Of a stretch of 64,000 bases of DNA, positions 1 through 7,908 are shown piece after piece. Source of the stretch: Azohydromonas australica DSM 1124 (GTDB taxonomy: Bacteria; Pseudomonadota; Gammaproteobacteria; Burkholderiales; Burkholderiaceae_C). The stretch lies in NCBI RefSeq assembly GCF_000430725.1, contig NZ_KE387207.1:253706-317705 (forward strand). Direction: 5' to 3'. The position numbers and the translations under genes are program-made. Under the pieces are notes generated by a model. The model did not search any database. It had not been told where the DNA came from and saw only the letters and a list, made by a program, of their open reading frames with translations. The first letter of the stretch is position 1. Every line of letters begins with the position of its first letter.

Positions 1-114
1 CTCGGCGCACAGCCGCTGCGCGTCCTGCAGCACCGGCACCTCGGCCGCGCGCAGCACCAGGCGCGGCGAGGCGATGCGCGTGGCCCCGTCGGCCTGCCAC
101 AGCAGCCAGCTCAT
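1..114 (-). CDS. sctL: SctL-type T3SS ATPase regulator, N-terminal fragment
   Basis: Only the first 38 codons are present; the gene continues beyond the left edge. The visible N-terminus (MSWLLWQADG, then RIASPRLVLRAAEV) has the form seen at the start of SctL/HrpB5-type stator proteins, which hold the SctN ATPase at the cytoplasmic sorting platform. The ATG at 114-112 overlaps the stop codon of the upstream sctK (ATGA), which indicates translational coupling. The position directly after sctJ and sctK is the standard place for sctL. The family call rests mainly on gene order because so little sequence is visible. Confidence 0.6.
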   Translation of the reverse strand, partial: MSWLLWQADGATRIASPRLVLRAAEVPVLQDAQRLCAE

Positions 115-656
115 GAGTGGGCCTCCAGCGCCTCAATGGCCGCAGTCAGCGCGCGCGCCGCGTCGGGCGGCAGATCCAGCGGTGCAGGCATCGCCAGCAG
201 CGGCGACGCGGCGCGGCGCAGCACAGCCGGCTCCAGCGCGGCCAGCAGCACGGCCGCACCCAGGGCCTGCAGCCGTGGCGCCACCGGCAGGCCTTCACCC
301 AGGCGCGGCGGCGTGACGCCGGCCGGCAGCAGCGGCGCGGGCCGTGCCAGCAGCGCCTTCCACCAGCGCTCGCCCACGGCGGCGTGCACGGCCGCCACCA
401 GCGGGCGGGCGATCCACAGGCGCAGCTCGGCGTTGCACAGCAGCGCGCCGGCGCGGCACTGCAGCCGGTCGGCCGCCGCGGCGTCCAGCGCCAGCCAGGC
501 GGGGGCGCGGTCCAGCGTGTCCCATTCGATCTCCGCCGCCAGCGCGGGCGCGGCCACGAGCAGCTGCTCGGCGATGGCGGCACGCCGGCGGCGGCGGGTG
601 TAGACGGCGGCGGCGTCCAGCGCGGCGGTGGCGTGGCCTTGCGCCTGCGCGCTCAT
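111..656 (-). CDS. sctK: SctK/HrpB4-like T3SS sorting-platform protein
   Basis: A 181-residue Ala/Leu-rich protein with no signal peptide or membrane segment. The start MSAQAQGHAT at 656 is chosen because its ATG overlaps the TGA of sctJ; a longer reading upstream only overlaps sctJ. SctK proteins link the SctQ pod of the sorting platform to the inner ring protein SctD. They are poorly conserved, so this call depends on the position between sctJ and sctL, on the length, and on a run near the N-terminus of the type seen in HrpB4 (YTRRRRRAAIAEQLL). Its stop overlaps the sctL start. Sequence support is moderate and context support is strong. Confidence 0.6.
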   Translation of the reverse strand: MSAQAQGHATAALDAAAVYTRRRRRAAIAEQLLVAAPALAAEIEWDTLDRAPAWLALDAAAADRLQCRAGALLCNAELRLWIARPLVAAVHAAVGERWWKALLARPAPLLPAGVTPPRLGEGLPVAPRLQALGAAVLLAALEPAVLRRAASPLLAMPAPLDLPPDAARALTAAIEALEAHS

Positions 657-1486
657 TGCGCCTTCTCCGCCGCGCGGCGCAGCATGGCCTGCAGCCGCTC
701 CTGCGTCATTTCGGGCGTGGGCAGCGCCGGGCGCGAGGGCGAGGCGGCGCCGTCCGGCTGGCCGGCCGTGTCGCGGCGGCGCAGCCACAGCATCCCGCCG
801 CCGCCCAGCAGCAGCACGCCGCCGAGGGTGCCGGCCATCAGCGGCAGCGGCAGGCCCGCGGTGGTGGCGCTGGCGCCCGCGGCGGGGACGGGGGCCGGCG
901 TGGCCTGGGCCGGGCGCGGGGCCGACAGCTCCTCGGCCGGGAACAGCGCCACGGTCACGTTGTCGTAGGGCAGGCCCTCGATGCTGTTGACCACCAGGGC
1001 CTTGATCTGTGCCACCTGCGCGGTCATGTCCTTGTCCGGGCGGTGCTTGATGAACACCGAGGCCGCCGAGGGCGTGGCCTTGTCGGCCAGCGGATGGCGC
1101 TCGGGCATGACCAGGTGCACGCGCGCCTGCACCACGCCGTCGATGCTGGCCAGGGTGTTGGAGATCTCCTGCGACATGGCGTGCACCAGCCGCGCGCGCT
1201 CCTCCAGCGGCGAGGAGACGAAGCCCTCGCGCTTGAACACCGTGCCCATGGTGTCGTAGTTCTCCCGCGGGTAGCCCTGCGCGGCCAGCGCGCGCACCGC
1301 GGCGGGGAAGTCGTCGCGCTGGGTCTGGATGGCGAACACGCCGTCCTTGCCCTGCTTGTCGGCCTCGATGCCGGCGCTGCGCAGCACGGCCACCATCTCG
1401 TTGGCCTGGCGCTCGGAGAGCTGGCCGTAGAGCTCCTGCTCGTTGCAGGCGGTGAGGAAAGGGAGGGCCAGGGGAAGCAACAGCAT
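653..1486 (-). CDS. sctJ: SctJ, T3SS inner-membrane ring lipoprotein
   Basis: A 277-residue lipoprotein of the YscJ/HrcJ/PrgK family, which forms the inner membrane ring of the injectisome. It begins MLLLPLALPFLTAC, a short signal peptide with a lipobox cysteine at residue 14. The typical N-terminal motif follows (ELYGQLSERQANEMVAVL), then a body with the family's RARVHLVMPE stretch, and a single membrane helix near residues 205-230 (PLPLMAGTLGGVLLLGGGGMLW). No ATG, GTG or TTG lies in frame between the repeat upstream and codon 1, so this start is the only reasonable one. There is no clear Shine-Dalgarno sequence because repeat-related DNA runs up to the start codon. The stop overlaps sctK. 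Confidence 0.9.
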   Translation of the reverse strand: MLLLPLALPFLTACNEQELYGQLSERQANEMVAVLRSAGIEADKQGKDGVFAIQTQRDDFPAAVRALAAQGYPRENYDTMGTVFKREGFVSSPLEERARLVHAMSQEISNTLASIDGVVQARVHLVMPERHPLADKATPSAASVFIKHRPDKDMTAQVAQIKALVVNSIEGLPYDNVTVALFPAEELSAPRPAQATPAPVPAAGASATTAGLPLPLMAGTLGGVLLLGGGGMLWLRRRDTAGQPDGAASPSRPALPTPEMTQERLQAMLRRAAEKAQ

Positions 1487-1526
1487 GGGCCGCAGCCGTG
1501 AGCCGATTCGCTCCGCACCCCGACCC

Positions 1527-1676
1527 GTCATTCCCGCGAAGGCGGGAATCCAGGCGGCCCCACGCCGGAGCGCAGCACCCAAGCAGGCCAACCGTTGCCC
1601 CGTCCTTGCCGGGCCGACCTGTCTCGCTTCCGGCTGGCTTGGAGACCGCCTGGATTCCCGCCTTCGCGGGAATGAC
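1527..1676. repeat. Palindromic ~150-bp dispersed repeat, copy A (between sctI and sctJ)
   Basis: Terminal arms of about 30 bp form an inverted repeat (gtcattcccgcgaaggcggg at the left end, its complement ending at 1676), and each arm contains a smaller hairpin. The core between them is about 85 bp. Three more copies lie at 3851, 14031 and 56742. DNA outside the arms also resembles the flanks of the other copies: rc of 1490-1526, and 1690-1715. In translation these elements give the familiar spurious peptides SFPRRRESR and WIPAFAGMT. It lies inside the sctI-sctJ gap of the T3SS operon. Confidence 0.9.
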
Positions 1677-1750
1677 GAAGCAGTCGGCGCAACGGCTTCG
1701 CTATCGGGATGCACGTTCTGCATGGCAAGCCTTCTGGATGGTTGAACCAC

Positions 1751-2167
1751 TCACGCCTGTTGCTTGAACAACTGCTGCAAGCCGTCCGAAGTCCGGTTGG
1801 CGATGTTCGAGGTGAGCTGGCAATGGAACATGAACTCCTGGCAGCGCACGGTGAGCATCACCACCTCGCCCGGCGTCATGGACGCGCCGCCGGCCTGGGC
1901 GTTGTGGGCCTGGGCGGCCAGCTGCGTGGCCTCGGTGTTGATGAAGTCGAAGGGCCGCATGAGCTGGCGCGCGGCCTCGTTGGTGGCCTCCACCGGCCGG
2001 GCCTCCAGCCGTGCTCCCACGCGCGCCAGCGCGCCCTCGAAGCCGCTGAAGTCGCCCAGGGCCACGCCGTAGCCGGCCTGCACCGGCGCGCCGCCGCCGG
2101 CCTGCAGCGCGCCGGCGGCGCCACCGCCCGGACCTCCGGCCACCAGGGCCGCGATCTCCATGCTCAT
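1751..2167 (-). CDS. sctI: SctI/HrpB2-type T3SS inner rod protein
   Basis: A 138-residue protein whose C-terminal third (TPGEVVMLTVRCQEFMFHC, then LTSNIANRTSDGLQQLFKQQ) closely follows the conserved end of HrpB2, the inner rod subunit that lines the channel between export gate and needle. The N-terminus is low-complexity Gly/Ala and shows no signal peptide, as expected for an early T3SS substrate. Two ATGs lie two codons apart (2167 and 2161); either could be the start. It follows the 107-residue unknown by 10 bp and is separated from sctJ by repeat copy A. Confidence 0.85.
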   Translation of the reverse strand: MSMEIAALVAGGPGGGAAGALQAGGGAPVQAGYGVALGDFSGFEGALARVGARLEARPVEATNEAARQLMRPFDFINTEATQLAAQAHNAQAGGASMTPGEVVMLTVRCQEFMFHCQLTSNIANRTSDGLQQLFKQQA

Positions 2168-2177
2168 GGCGCTGTCC

Positions 2178-2501
2178 TCACTGCTTGCGCGCCATCGTGT
2201 CGAGCGCCTGCCCGATCGAGGAGATGGCGGTGTGCGAGGTGTTGGACAGGAAGCTCATCTTCAGCGACTGCGCCGAGAGCTCCGTGATCGCGCCGGGCGT
2301 GTCGTCGCCCCCGGACACGATGTCCGACTGCTGCTGGATGCGCCCGGCCTGCGCGTCCAGCGTCTGGCCCCAGGCGCGGGCCATGGCCTCGAACCAGAGG
2401 CCGCTGCCGCCCTTGCTGTTGCTGCTGCTGCCGCTTTGCTGCATGGGCGCCGCGGCGATCAGGGCCAGGGCGTTGTTGGGGTAGTTGGTGGTGGTGGTCA
2501 T
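2178..2501 (-). CDS. Small T3SS-associated protein, possible needle subunit
   Basis: A 107-residue protein with a good ribosome-binding site (AAAGGAG, 8-9 bases before the ATG). The first 35 residues are Ser/Asn/Gly-rich and probably disordered. The rest looks helical and ends SSIGQALDTMARKQ. There is no signal peptide, membrane helix or cysteine. It sits between sctD and sctI, where several T3SS clusters carry the needle gene sctF and small needle chaperones, and no other needle candidate is visible in the window. Length (needles are usually 70-100 residues) and the two-part layout allow that role, but I do not recognise a family signature. The needle assignment is inference. Confidence 0.5.
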   Translation of the reverse strand: MTTTTNYPNNALALIAAAPMQQSGSSSNSKGGSGLWFEAMARAWGQTLDAQAGRIQQQSDIVSGGDDTPGAITELSAQSLKMSFLSNTSHTAISSIGQALDTMARKQ

Positions 2502-2556
2502 GGCGGGTCTCCTTTCCTCGGGTGGTCCTGGTGGATGCTGGGTTGCACGGGGGTGC

Positions 2557-3720
2557 TCAGAAGTTCAAGGTCGATTCCTCCCCGCTGCGCTCCAGCGTCA
2601 CGCGCTGGCCGTCGATGCGGGTGATGCGGTGTCCGGTGGGCAGCATCGCGCCCACGAAGTAGCGCGCGCCGTCGGCGGTGACGAGGTAGGCCGGGTCGCC
2701 GGGCACCAGCGAGGCGATGCGCTTGCCGGGGTCGTCGGGCACCGGCGGCGCCGGGGGCGGCGCGGGCTTGGCGCGGTTCACGACCGACAGCCGCGCCAGG
2801 CCGCGCACGTCGCGGCGCACCACCTCCTCGGCGCGGGCCAGGCGCTGCGCATCGGGCTCGCTGGCCTCCACCGCCACCTCGCCCGCGCCCTGCACGCGCG
2901 CCTGCACCGGCACGCCATTGAGGCGGAAGGTGTCGGTGACGTCGCGCGCCAGGCCCTCGTCGACCTGGACCTGCAACTGCACCGGCTGCGCGGACGCGCT
3001 GGGCTGCCGCGCCAGCCAGGCGTCCAGCCGCGCGCGCTCGGCCAGCGTCGCGAGCCGGCCCTTCAGCTCCGGCCGGCCGGCGGTGTCCCAGGCCACGGTG
3101 AGCGACGCGAACTCGCTGCGCTGCAGCGCCTCGGCCAGCGACGGCGGCTTCACGGCCGCCACGGCCGTGCTGTTGCCCATGCCGTGCACCAGCGCCAGCG
3201 TCAGCGCCGCCATCCCGCCCAGCGTGGCCAGCAGGCCCAGTGGCAGCAGCCAGGCGGCGCCGGGACGGCGCTTGGCGGCCGGCAACCGGGCTACCTGGGC
3301 GATGGCGGCCTGCGCTTCCCCGGCGGCCTGCGCGGCGACGTCGGGATCGGCGTCGGCTGGCGCGTCCCAGTCGGCGCTGCCGGCCGGGCCGAAGGCCACC
3401 ACGGTGCCGCCCAGGCGCAACGCGGCGCGCGGCGGCCAGGGCGCGACGCGGCCGCTCTCCAGCGTCTCCCCGGCGAGGTCCACGCTGCCGGCCAGCACTT
3501 CCAGCAGCGCGTGGCCGCCGGCGGCGGCGATGCGCACGCGCGCGGCGGGACCGGCGGGGTCGTGCAGCAGCAGGTCGGCGCTGCCGTCATCGATGAGGGT
3601 GTCGGCCACGGCCAGCACGCAGGTGCCGGCCAGCGGCGCCCGCGCCCCGGCCTGCGGGCCTTCCAGGACACGCAGCTCCAGGGCGTCGTCGTCCAGGGCG
3701 GAGAAGGCGGTGTGGTCCAT
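2557..3720 (-). CDS. sctD: SctD-like T3SS inner-membrane ring protein
   Basis: A 387-residue protein with the SctD/YscD layout. An N-terminal FHA-like beta domain (about residues 10-115) and an Ala-rich linker precede one transmembrane helix (about 155-180, WLLPLGLLATLGGMAALTLA). A periplasmic region follows with ring-building-type repeats, then a Pro-rich stretch (AKPAPPPAPPVPDDPGK, about 330-345) and a final small beta domain ending GQRVTLERSGEESTLNF. SctD forms the outer part of the inner-membrane ring and contacts SctC and SctK. The ATG at 3720 has an AGGA ribosome-binding site. About 400 bp holding repeat copy B separates it from sctC. Such proteins diverge strongly, so architecture and context carry the call. 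Confidence 0.8.
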   Translation of the reverse strand: MDHTAFSALDDDALELRVLEGPQAGARAPLAGTCVLAVADTLIDDGSADLLLHDPAGPAARVRIAAAGGHALLEVLAGSVDLAGETLESGRVAPWPPRAALRLGGTVVAFGPAGSADWDAPADADPDVAAQAAGEAQAAIAQVARLPAAKRRPGAAWLLPLGLLATLGGMAALTLALVHGMGNSTAVAAVKPPSLAEALQRSEFASLTVAWDTAGRPELKGRLATLAERARLDAWLARQPSASAQPVQLQVQVDEGLARDVTDTFRLNGVPVQARVQGAGEVAVEASEPDAQRLARAEEVVRRDVRGLARLSVVNRAKPAPPPAPPVPDDPGKRIASLVPGDPAYLVTADGARYFVGAMLPTGHRITRIDGQRVTLERSGEESTLNF

Positions 3721-3850
3721 GCCTGTTGTCCTTTCGTTGCGATCTCAAGCAGGTGCTGAAAGCGCCTTGTCATGCCCGCGAGGGCGCTGTGCTGTCGGGG
3801 GAAAGCGGCTGAGCGCTGGCCGTGAGCTGGGTTGCCCCGTTAACTGCTTC

Positions 3851-4002
3851 GTCATTCCCGCGAGGGCGGGAATCCAGGCGGCCCCACGTTGGCGCGAAGT
3901 CAGGGTGCTGCGAACCGACCCTCCAAGCCTTCCCGGCCTTCCGCCCGATCTGCTTCCGGTGGACTCGGGGGCCGCCTGGACTCCCGCCTTCGCGGGAGTG
4001 AC
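3851..4002. repeat. Palindromic ~150-bp dispersed repeat, copy B (between sctC and sctD)
   Basis: Same family as the copies at 1527, 14031 and 56742. The left arm starts gtcattcccgcgagggcggg at 3851 and the right arm ends with its complement at 4002. The 3' flank (4003-4075) matches the reverse complement of the DNA left of copy C (13960-14030), sharing gagatgccacgg and tttccccggaca. The 5' flank (3780-3850) is a weaker inverted match to its own 3' flank. The real unit is therefore probably about 300 bp and palindromic overall. It occupies most of the sctC-sctD gap (3721-4120). Confidence 0.9.
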
Positions 4003-4120
4003 GAGTCGGGGTGCGAGCCGACTTGGCTTGCGAGATGCCACGGGGCAGCACTTTCCCCGGACAGCACTGCGCGGGAGCAGCCATGGCATGCATTTCTTCA
4101 TCAGCCGTCAGTTGCCGCTG

Positions 4121-5953
4121 TCAGCGCCCGGGGCTCATCGCATCCAGGTCGATTTCCACCGGCGCGCGCTCGGGCGTGTAGCGCGCGCCGGCGGCCGGGG
4201 CGGCGGCCACCGGCGGGACGGCCGGCTGCAGCGCGGTGTTGGTGGGCGCCGGGCGCGAGGAGGCCAGGCGCGGCGTGATCAGGAACATGCGTTCGATGCG
4301 CGCGCTGCTGCTGGTCTTGTTCTTGAACAGGTTGCCCACCACCGGCACGTCGCCCAGGCCCGGCACCTTGTCCACGTTGGCAGAGCTCACCTCGCGCGTC
4401 ATGCCGCCGATGAGCAGGCTCTCGCCCTCGGCGATCAGCGCCTGCGTGTTGATGCTGGAGCGCTCGACGATCGGGATCTGGTCCACCTGGCGCCCGGTGA
4501 GCGAGCCGTCCTCCACGTTGACCAGCAGCTTGATGCGCGTGGCGTCCTGGTCGCGGAACACGTGCGGCGTCACGCGCAGCGAGGTGCCGGCGCTGACGTT
4601 GAACAGGTCCACCTCCTCGCGCCCAGCCACGCGCACGAAGAAGGTGGAGGTGTTGTCGAACACCGCTTCCACGTTGGAGAGCGTCACCACCTGCGGGCTG
4701 GAGACCACGCGCGCCGCGCCCTCGGCCTGCAGCGCGTTGATGCGCGCGATGAACTGCCCCAGCGAGCCCAGCACCGTGGTGGCCACGCCGCCGCGGCCCA
4801 GCGTGCCGGCGGCCAGGTTGCCGAAGGAGGCGGAGTTGCCGGCGTTGTTCCAGCGCCAGTTGACGCCCAGCTCGCGCAGCCGGTCGGTGTTGACGTCGAT
4901 GATGGTCGCCTCGATCTCCAGCGACTGCGGCTCCACGTCCAGCGCGGCGATGAGCTGCTCGTAGCGCACCAGCCGCTCGGCCACGTCGCGCACGATGATG
5001 GCGTTCAGGCGCGGCTCGGCCTCGATGGTGACCTGGCGCGGGTCGTAGGCCACCGCCGGCCCGGCCGGGGCGCTGGCCGTGGGGCTTTCGCCCGCGGGCG
5101 CCGCGGTGCTGTTGAGCGCGTTGACCAGCGCATCCACCGCGCGGCCGCGCGCGGCGTCGGCCGACTCCTTGCCGCGCTCGGCCGACGTGGGCGCCACGCC
5201 CTGCGAGGACAGGCCCTGGCCCTTGAGCTTGGGCAGCGTCGGCCGCAGCGCGACGTCCTGCGCGCCTGCACCACTGGGGCGCGAACCCACCAGCGAGCGC
5301 AGGATGGACGCCACCCCGGGCACCACGATCTGCCGCCCGCCGAGGTTCACGGTGGTGTCCTGCGCCCAGGCGTAGCGCAGGTAGAAGACCTTGAAATCCA
5401 TCTGCCCCGGCACGGCCGGCGCGGTGGCCGCGGTCTGCACCGACTGCGCGGCGCGGATGAGCTCGTCCACCTGCTCGGCGAAGCGCTTGGTGCCGCTGAT
5501 CACGAGCTGGCTGCCCGCGGTCAGGCGCAGCGTGTTGCGCGCGTCGGGCAGGCCCAGCGCCTGCGCCTCGCGCATCACGCGCTCGGCGGCGGCGGGCGCC
5601 AGGGCCTGGCTGCGGTTGACCAGCTCGGCGGCCGGCACCACGTGCATGGCCGCGCCGTCGTAGTAGGTCACCAGGTTGTAGACGCGCGCCACGTCGCGCA
5701 GCACGCGCTCGGCCGGGCCGCTGAAGTTGCCGTTGACGCTGCCCGCGAGCTGCGGGCTGATCACGGCCGGCACGTCCACCGAGGCGAAGAGGTTCTGCAG
5801 GAACGCGGCCACCGGCTGCTCGCGCGCGGTGAGCGTCAGCGGGCGCGCCGCGTTGGGCATCGGTGCGGCCAGTGTGGTGGCCGTGGCGGCGGCGCAGAGC
5901 AGGGCGCAGGCGGCGCGGCGCAGGGCGCGCGGCAGGGCAGTGACGGTGTTCAC
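4121..5953 (-). CDS. sctC: SctC, T3SS outer-membrane secretin
   Basis: A 610-residue secretin of the HrcC/YscC family, which forms the outer-membrane ring of the injectisome. It has a signal peptide (ALRRAACALLCAAATATTLAA), N0/N1 ring domains (LTAREQPVAAFLQNLFASVD at about 40-60; FKVFYLRYAWAQDTTVNLGG at about 190-210), an N-domain repeat (DPRQVTIEAEPRLNAIIVRD), and a C-terminal secretin domain from about residue 330 with VPGLGDVPVVGNLFK near the end. A GTG start at 5953 is chosen because it overlaps the TGA of sctV (GTGA) and gives an immediate signal peptide. The tail past the secretin core is Pro/Ala-rich. It is coupled to sctV and followed by repeat copy B. Confidence 0.93.
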   Translation of the reverse strand: MNTVTALPRALRRAACALLCAAATATTLAAPMPNAARPLTLTAREQPVAAFLQNLFASVDVPAVISPQLAGSVNGNFSGPAERVLRDVARVYNLVTYYDGAAMHVVPAAELVNRSQALAPAAAERVMREAQALGLPDARNTLRLTAGSQLVISGTKRFAEQVDELIRAAQSVQTAATAPAVPGQMDFKVFYLRYAWAQDTTVNLGGRQIVVPGVASILRSLVGSRPSGAGAQDVALRPTLPKLKGQGLSSQGVAPTSAERGKESADAARGRAVDALVNALNSTAAPAGESPTASAPAGPAVAYDPRQVTIEAEPRLNAIIVRDVAERLVRYEQLIAALDVEPQSLEIEATIIDVNTDRLRELGVNWRWNNAGNSASFGNLAAGTLGRGGVATTVLGSLGQFIARINALQAEGAARVVSSPQVVTLSNVEAVFDNTSTFFVRVAGREEVDLFNVSAGTSLRVTPHVFRDQDATRIKLLVNVEDGSLTGRQVDQIPIVERSSINTQALIAEGESLLIGGMTREVSSANVDKVPGLGDVPVVGNLFKNKTSSSARIERMFLITPRLASSRPAPTNTALQPAVPPVAAAPAAGARYTPERAPVEIDLDAMSPGR

Positions 5954-7908
5954 GCGGCCTCCAGCATCGGCGCGGCCGGCAGGGCCACGCGTTCGAGCAC
6001 GTCGAGCTGCAGCGTGGGCATGAGCTCGTGATAGGACAGCACGGGGGTGTCGAAGCACTCGGCCTCGACCAGTCGCCGCACGTGCCAGCGGATGTCGATG
6101 GGGGTGAGCAGCGCCGAGGGCTGGTGGCGGTGCACCGCGGCGCACAGCGCCTGGCTGATGCGCTGCGCCACCGCCGGCTCCAGCGCCAGCTGCGAGCCGC
6201 TGCTGTTGGTGCGCACGCCCTGGCGCAGCAGGTCTTCCAGCGCCGGGTCCAGCATCAGCGCGCGCAGCTTGCCGGTGGGCGCCACCTGCCAGCTGATCTG
6301 GCGCTTGAGCGCGATGCGGGCCAGCTCGGCCAGCGAGTGCGCGTCCTTCTCGCGCTGCGCGGCGTCGGCCAGCGCCTCCAGGATGTCGCGCAGATTGCGG
6401 ATGGAGACACCTTCGCCCACCAGGCGGCGCAGCACCTCGGCCACGCGCTGCATGGGCAGCGCGCGCAGCACCTCCTTGACCACGTCGGGCATGTCGGTGG
6501 AGGCGCGGGTGAGCAGCAGCGTGGTGTCCTGCGTGCCCAGGAACAGCGGCGTCTGCCGGCGCAGCGCGTGCCGCAGCGCGTCGGCCAGGCCGCGCGCCAC
6601 GTCTTCCGTGGGCAGCGGCCCGTGCGCCAGCGGCACCTCGAAGGCCAGCAGCTCCCAGTCGTCCTCGCCCGCGCCGTGCAGGTGCACGCGCGGCAGGTGC
6701 AGGCCGAGCTGGAGCTGGAAGTCGTCCAGCACCTCCTCCAGCGCGCGGGCCAGCCTGGCGGCGCCGTCGTCCGCCAGCAGCCGCGACGGCACGCGCAGCA
6801 GCAGCGGCACGGCGGGGCGCGCCTGCGGCAGCGCGGTGGAGGTGACCTGCGGCGCGGTCTGCAGCCGCTTCACGAGGCCGCGCACGGCCGGGTTGCGCGC
6901 CTGGGCCAGGCGGTCGCGCCAGGCCGGGGTGAGCAGCACGCCGGCGCCGATGCACAGCAGCGCCAGCGACAGGAAGGCGCCGATCGGGAAGCCCGGCACC
7001 AGGCACATCAGCACGCAGATGCCGCCGGCCACCAGCAGCACGCGCGGCTTGGCGGTGATCTGCTTGCGGATGGCGTCGCCCAGGTGCTTGTCGTCGTCGT
7101 CGCCGCTGCGGGTGACGATCAGGCCCGCGGCCATGGCGCCCAGCAGCGCCGGCACCTGCGCCACCATGCCCTCGCCGATGGTCAGGATCGAGTACTTGTG
7201 CACGGCGGTGCCAACCGCCATGTCCTGCATCACCACACCCACGGCCAGGCCGCCGAGCAGATTGATGGCGATGATGACGATGCCGGCGATGGCGTCGCCC
7301 TTCACGAACTTCATGGCGCCGTCCAGGCTGCCGTGGAGCTTGCTCTCCTGCTCCAGCGCCTTGCGCTTGCGCCGGGCCTCGTCCTTGTCGAGCAGGCCCG
7401 AGCGCAGGTCGGAGTCGATGGAGAGCTGCTTGCCGGGCATGGCGTCCAGCGAGAAGCGCGCCGCCACCTCGGCCACGCGCTCGGCGCCCTTGGCGATGAC
7501 GATGAACTGCACCACGGTGATGATCAGGAACACCACCAGGCCGACCACGAGGTTGCCGCCGGCAACGACCTTGCCGAAGGTGTCGATGATGTGGCCCGCG
7601 TCGCCGTGCAGCAGGATCATGCGCGTGGTGGCGATGGACAGCGAGAGGCGGAAGAGGGTGGTCATCAGCAGCACGCTGGGGAACACCGAGAACTCCAGCG
7701 GCGACTGGATGTAGATGGCCAGCAGCAGCAGCATCAGCCCGGAGGCGATGTTGGCCGCCACCAGCAGGTCGATGAGCCACAGCGGCAGCGGCAGCACCAT
7801 CAGCGCCACGATGGCCACCACGCCCGCGACCAGCAGCAGGTCGCTGTAGCGCGCCAGCAGGCTCTCAGGCGCCTTGGCCGAGCCCCGGAAGAAGTCGGCC
7901 ATGCTCAT
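5950..7908 (-). CDS. sctV: SctV, major T3SS export-gate protein
   Basis: A 652-residue member of the FlhA/LcrD/HrcV family. The N-terminal half has about eight membrane helices and the family loop (AMPGKQLSIDSDLRSGLLDKD, FVKGDAIAGIVIIAINLLGG). The C-terminal half from about residue 340 is the cytoplasmic domain that forms the nonameric substrate-docking ring (QTPLFLGTQDTTLLLT; QISWQVAPTGKLRALMLDP). The form KFVKGDAIAG points to the T3SS rather than the flagellar branch. The first of two close ATGs (7908, 7902) overlaps the stop of the lytic transglycosylase gene upstream. Downstream it overlaps sctC. The length is slightly short for the family but all domains are present. Confidence 0.95.
   Translation of the reverse strand: MSMADFFRGSAKAPESLLARYSDLLLVAGVVAIVALMVLPLPLWLIDLLVAANIASGLMLLLLAIYIQSPLEFSVFPSVLLMTTLFRLSLSIATTRMILLHGDAGHIIDTFGKVVAGGNLVVGLVVFLIITVVQFIVIAKGAERVAEVAARFSLDAMPGKQLSIDSDLRSGLLDKDEARRKRKALEQESKLHGSLDGAMKFVKGDAIAGIVIIAINLLGGLAVGVVMQDMAVGTAVHKYSILTIGEGMVAQVPALLGAMAAGLIVTRSGDDDDKHLGDAIRKQITAKPRVLLVAGGICVLMCLVPGFPIGAFLSLALLCIGAGVLLTPAWRDRLAQARNPAVRGLVKRLQTAPQVTSTALPQARPAVPLLLRVPSRLLADDGAARLARALEEVLDDFQLQLGLHLPRVHLHGAGEDDWELLAFEVPLAHGPLPTEDVARGLADALRHALRRQTPLFLGTQDTTLLLTRASTDMPDVVKEVLRALPMQRVAEVLRRLVGEGVSIRNLRDILEALADAAQREKDAHSLAELARIALKRQISWQVAPTGKLRALMLDPALEDLLRQGVRTNSSGSQLALEPAVAQRISQALCAAVHRHQPSALLTPIDIRWHVRRLVEAECFDTPVLSYHELMPTLQLDVLERVALPAAPMLEAA

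Noticed and set aside
1498..1767. Short readings with SFPRRRESR and WIPAFAGMT peptides at each 150-bp repeat
   Set aside because: They are translations of the repeat arms, a known annotation artefact, with no promoter or ribosome-binding site.
3240..3596. Arg/Pro-rich small reading antisense to sctD
   Set aside because: Shadow of the sctD coding frame with no start context.
2717..6031. A 1104-codon plus-strand reading opposite sctC and sctD
   Set aside because: Composition is Arg/His/Gly-rich as expected from the antisense of GC-rich genes, and it crosses sctD, repeat copy B and sctC without any family motif.
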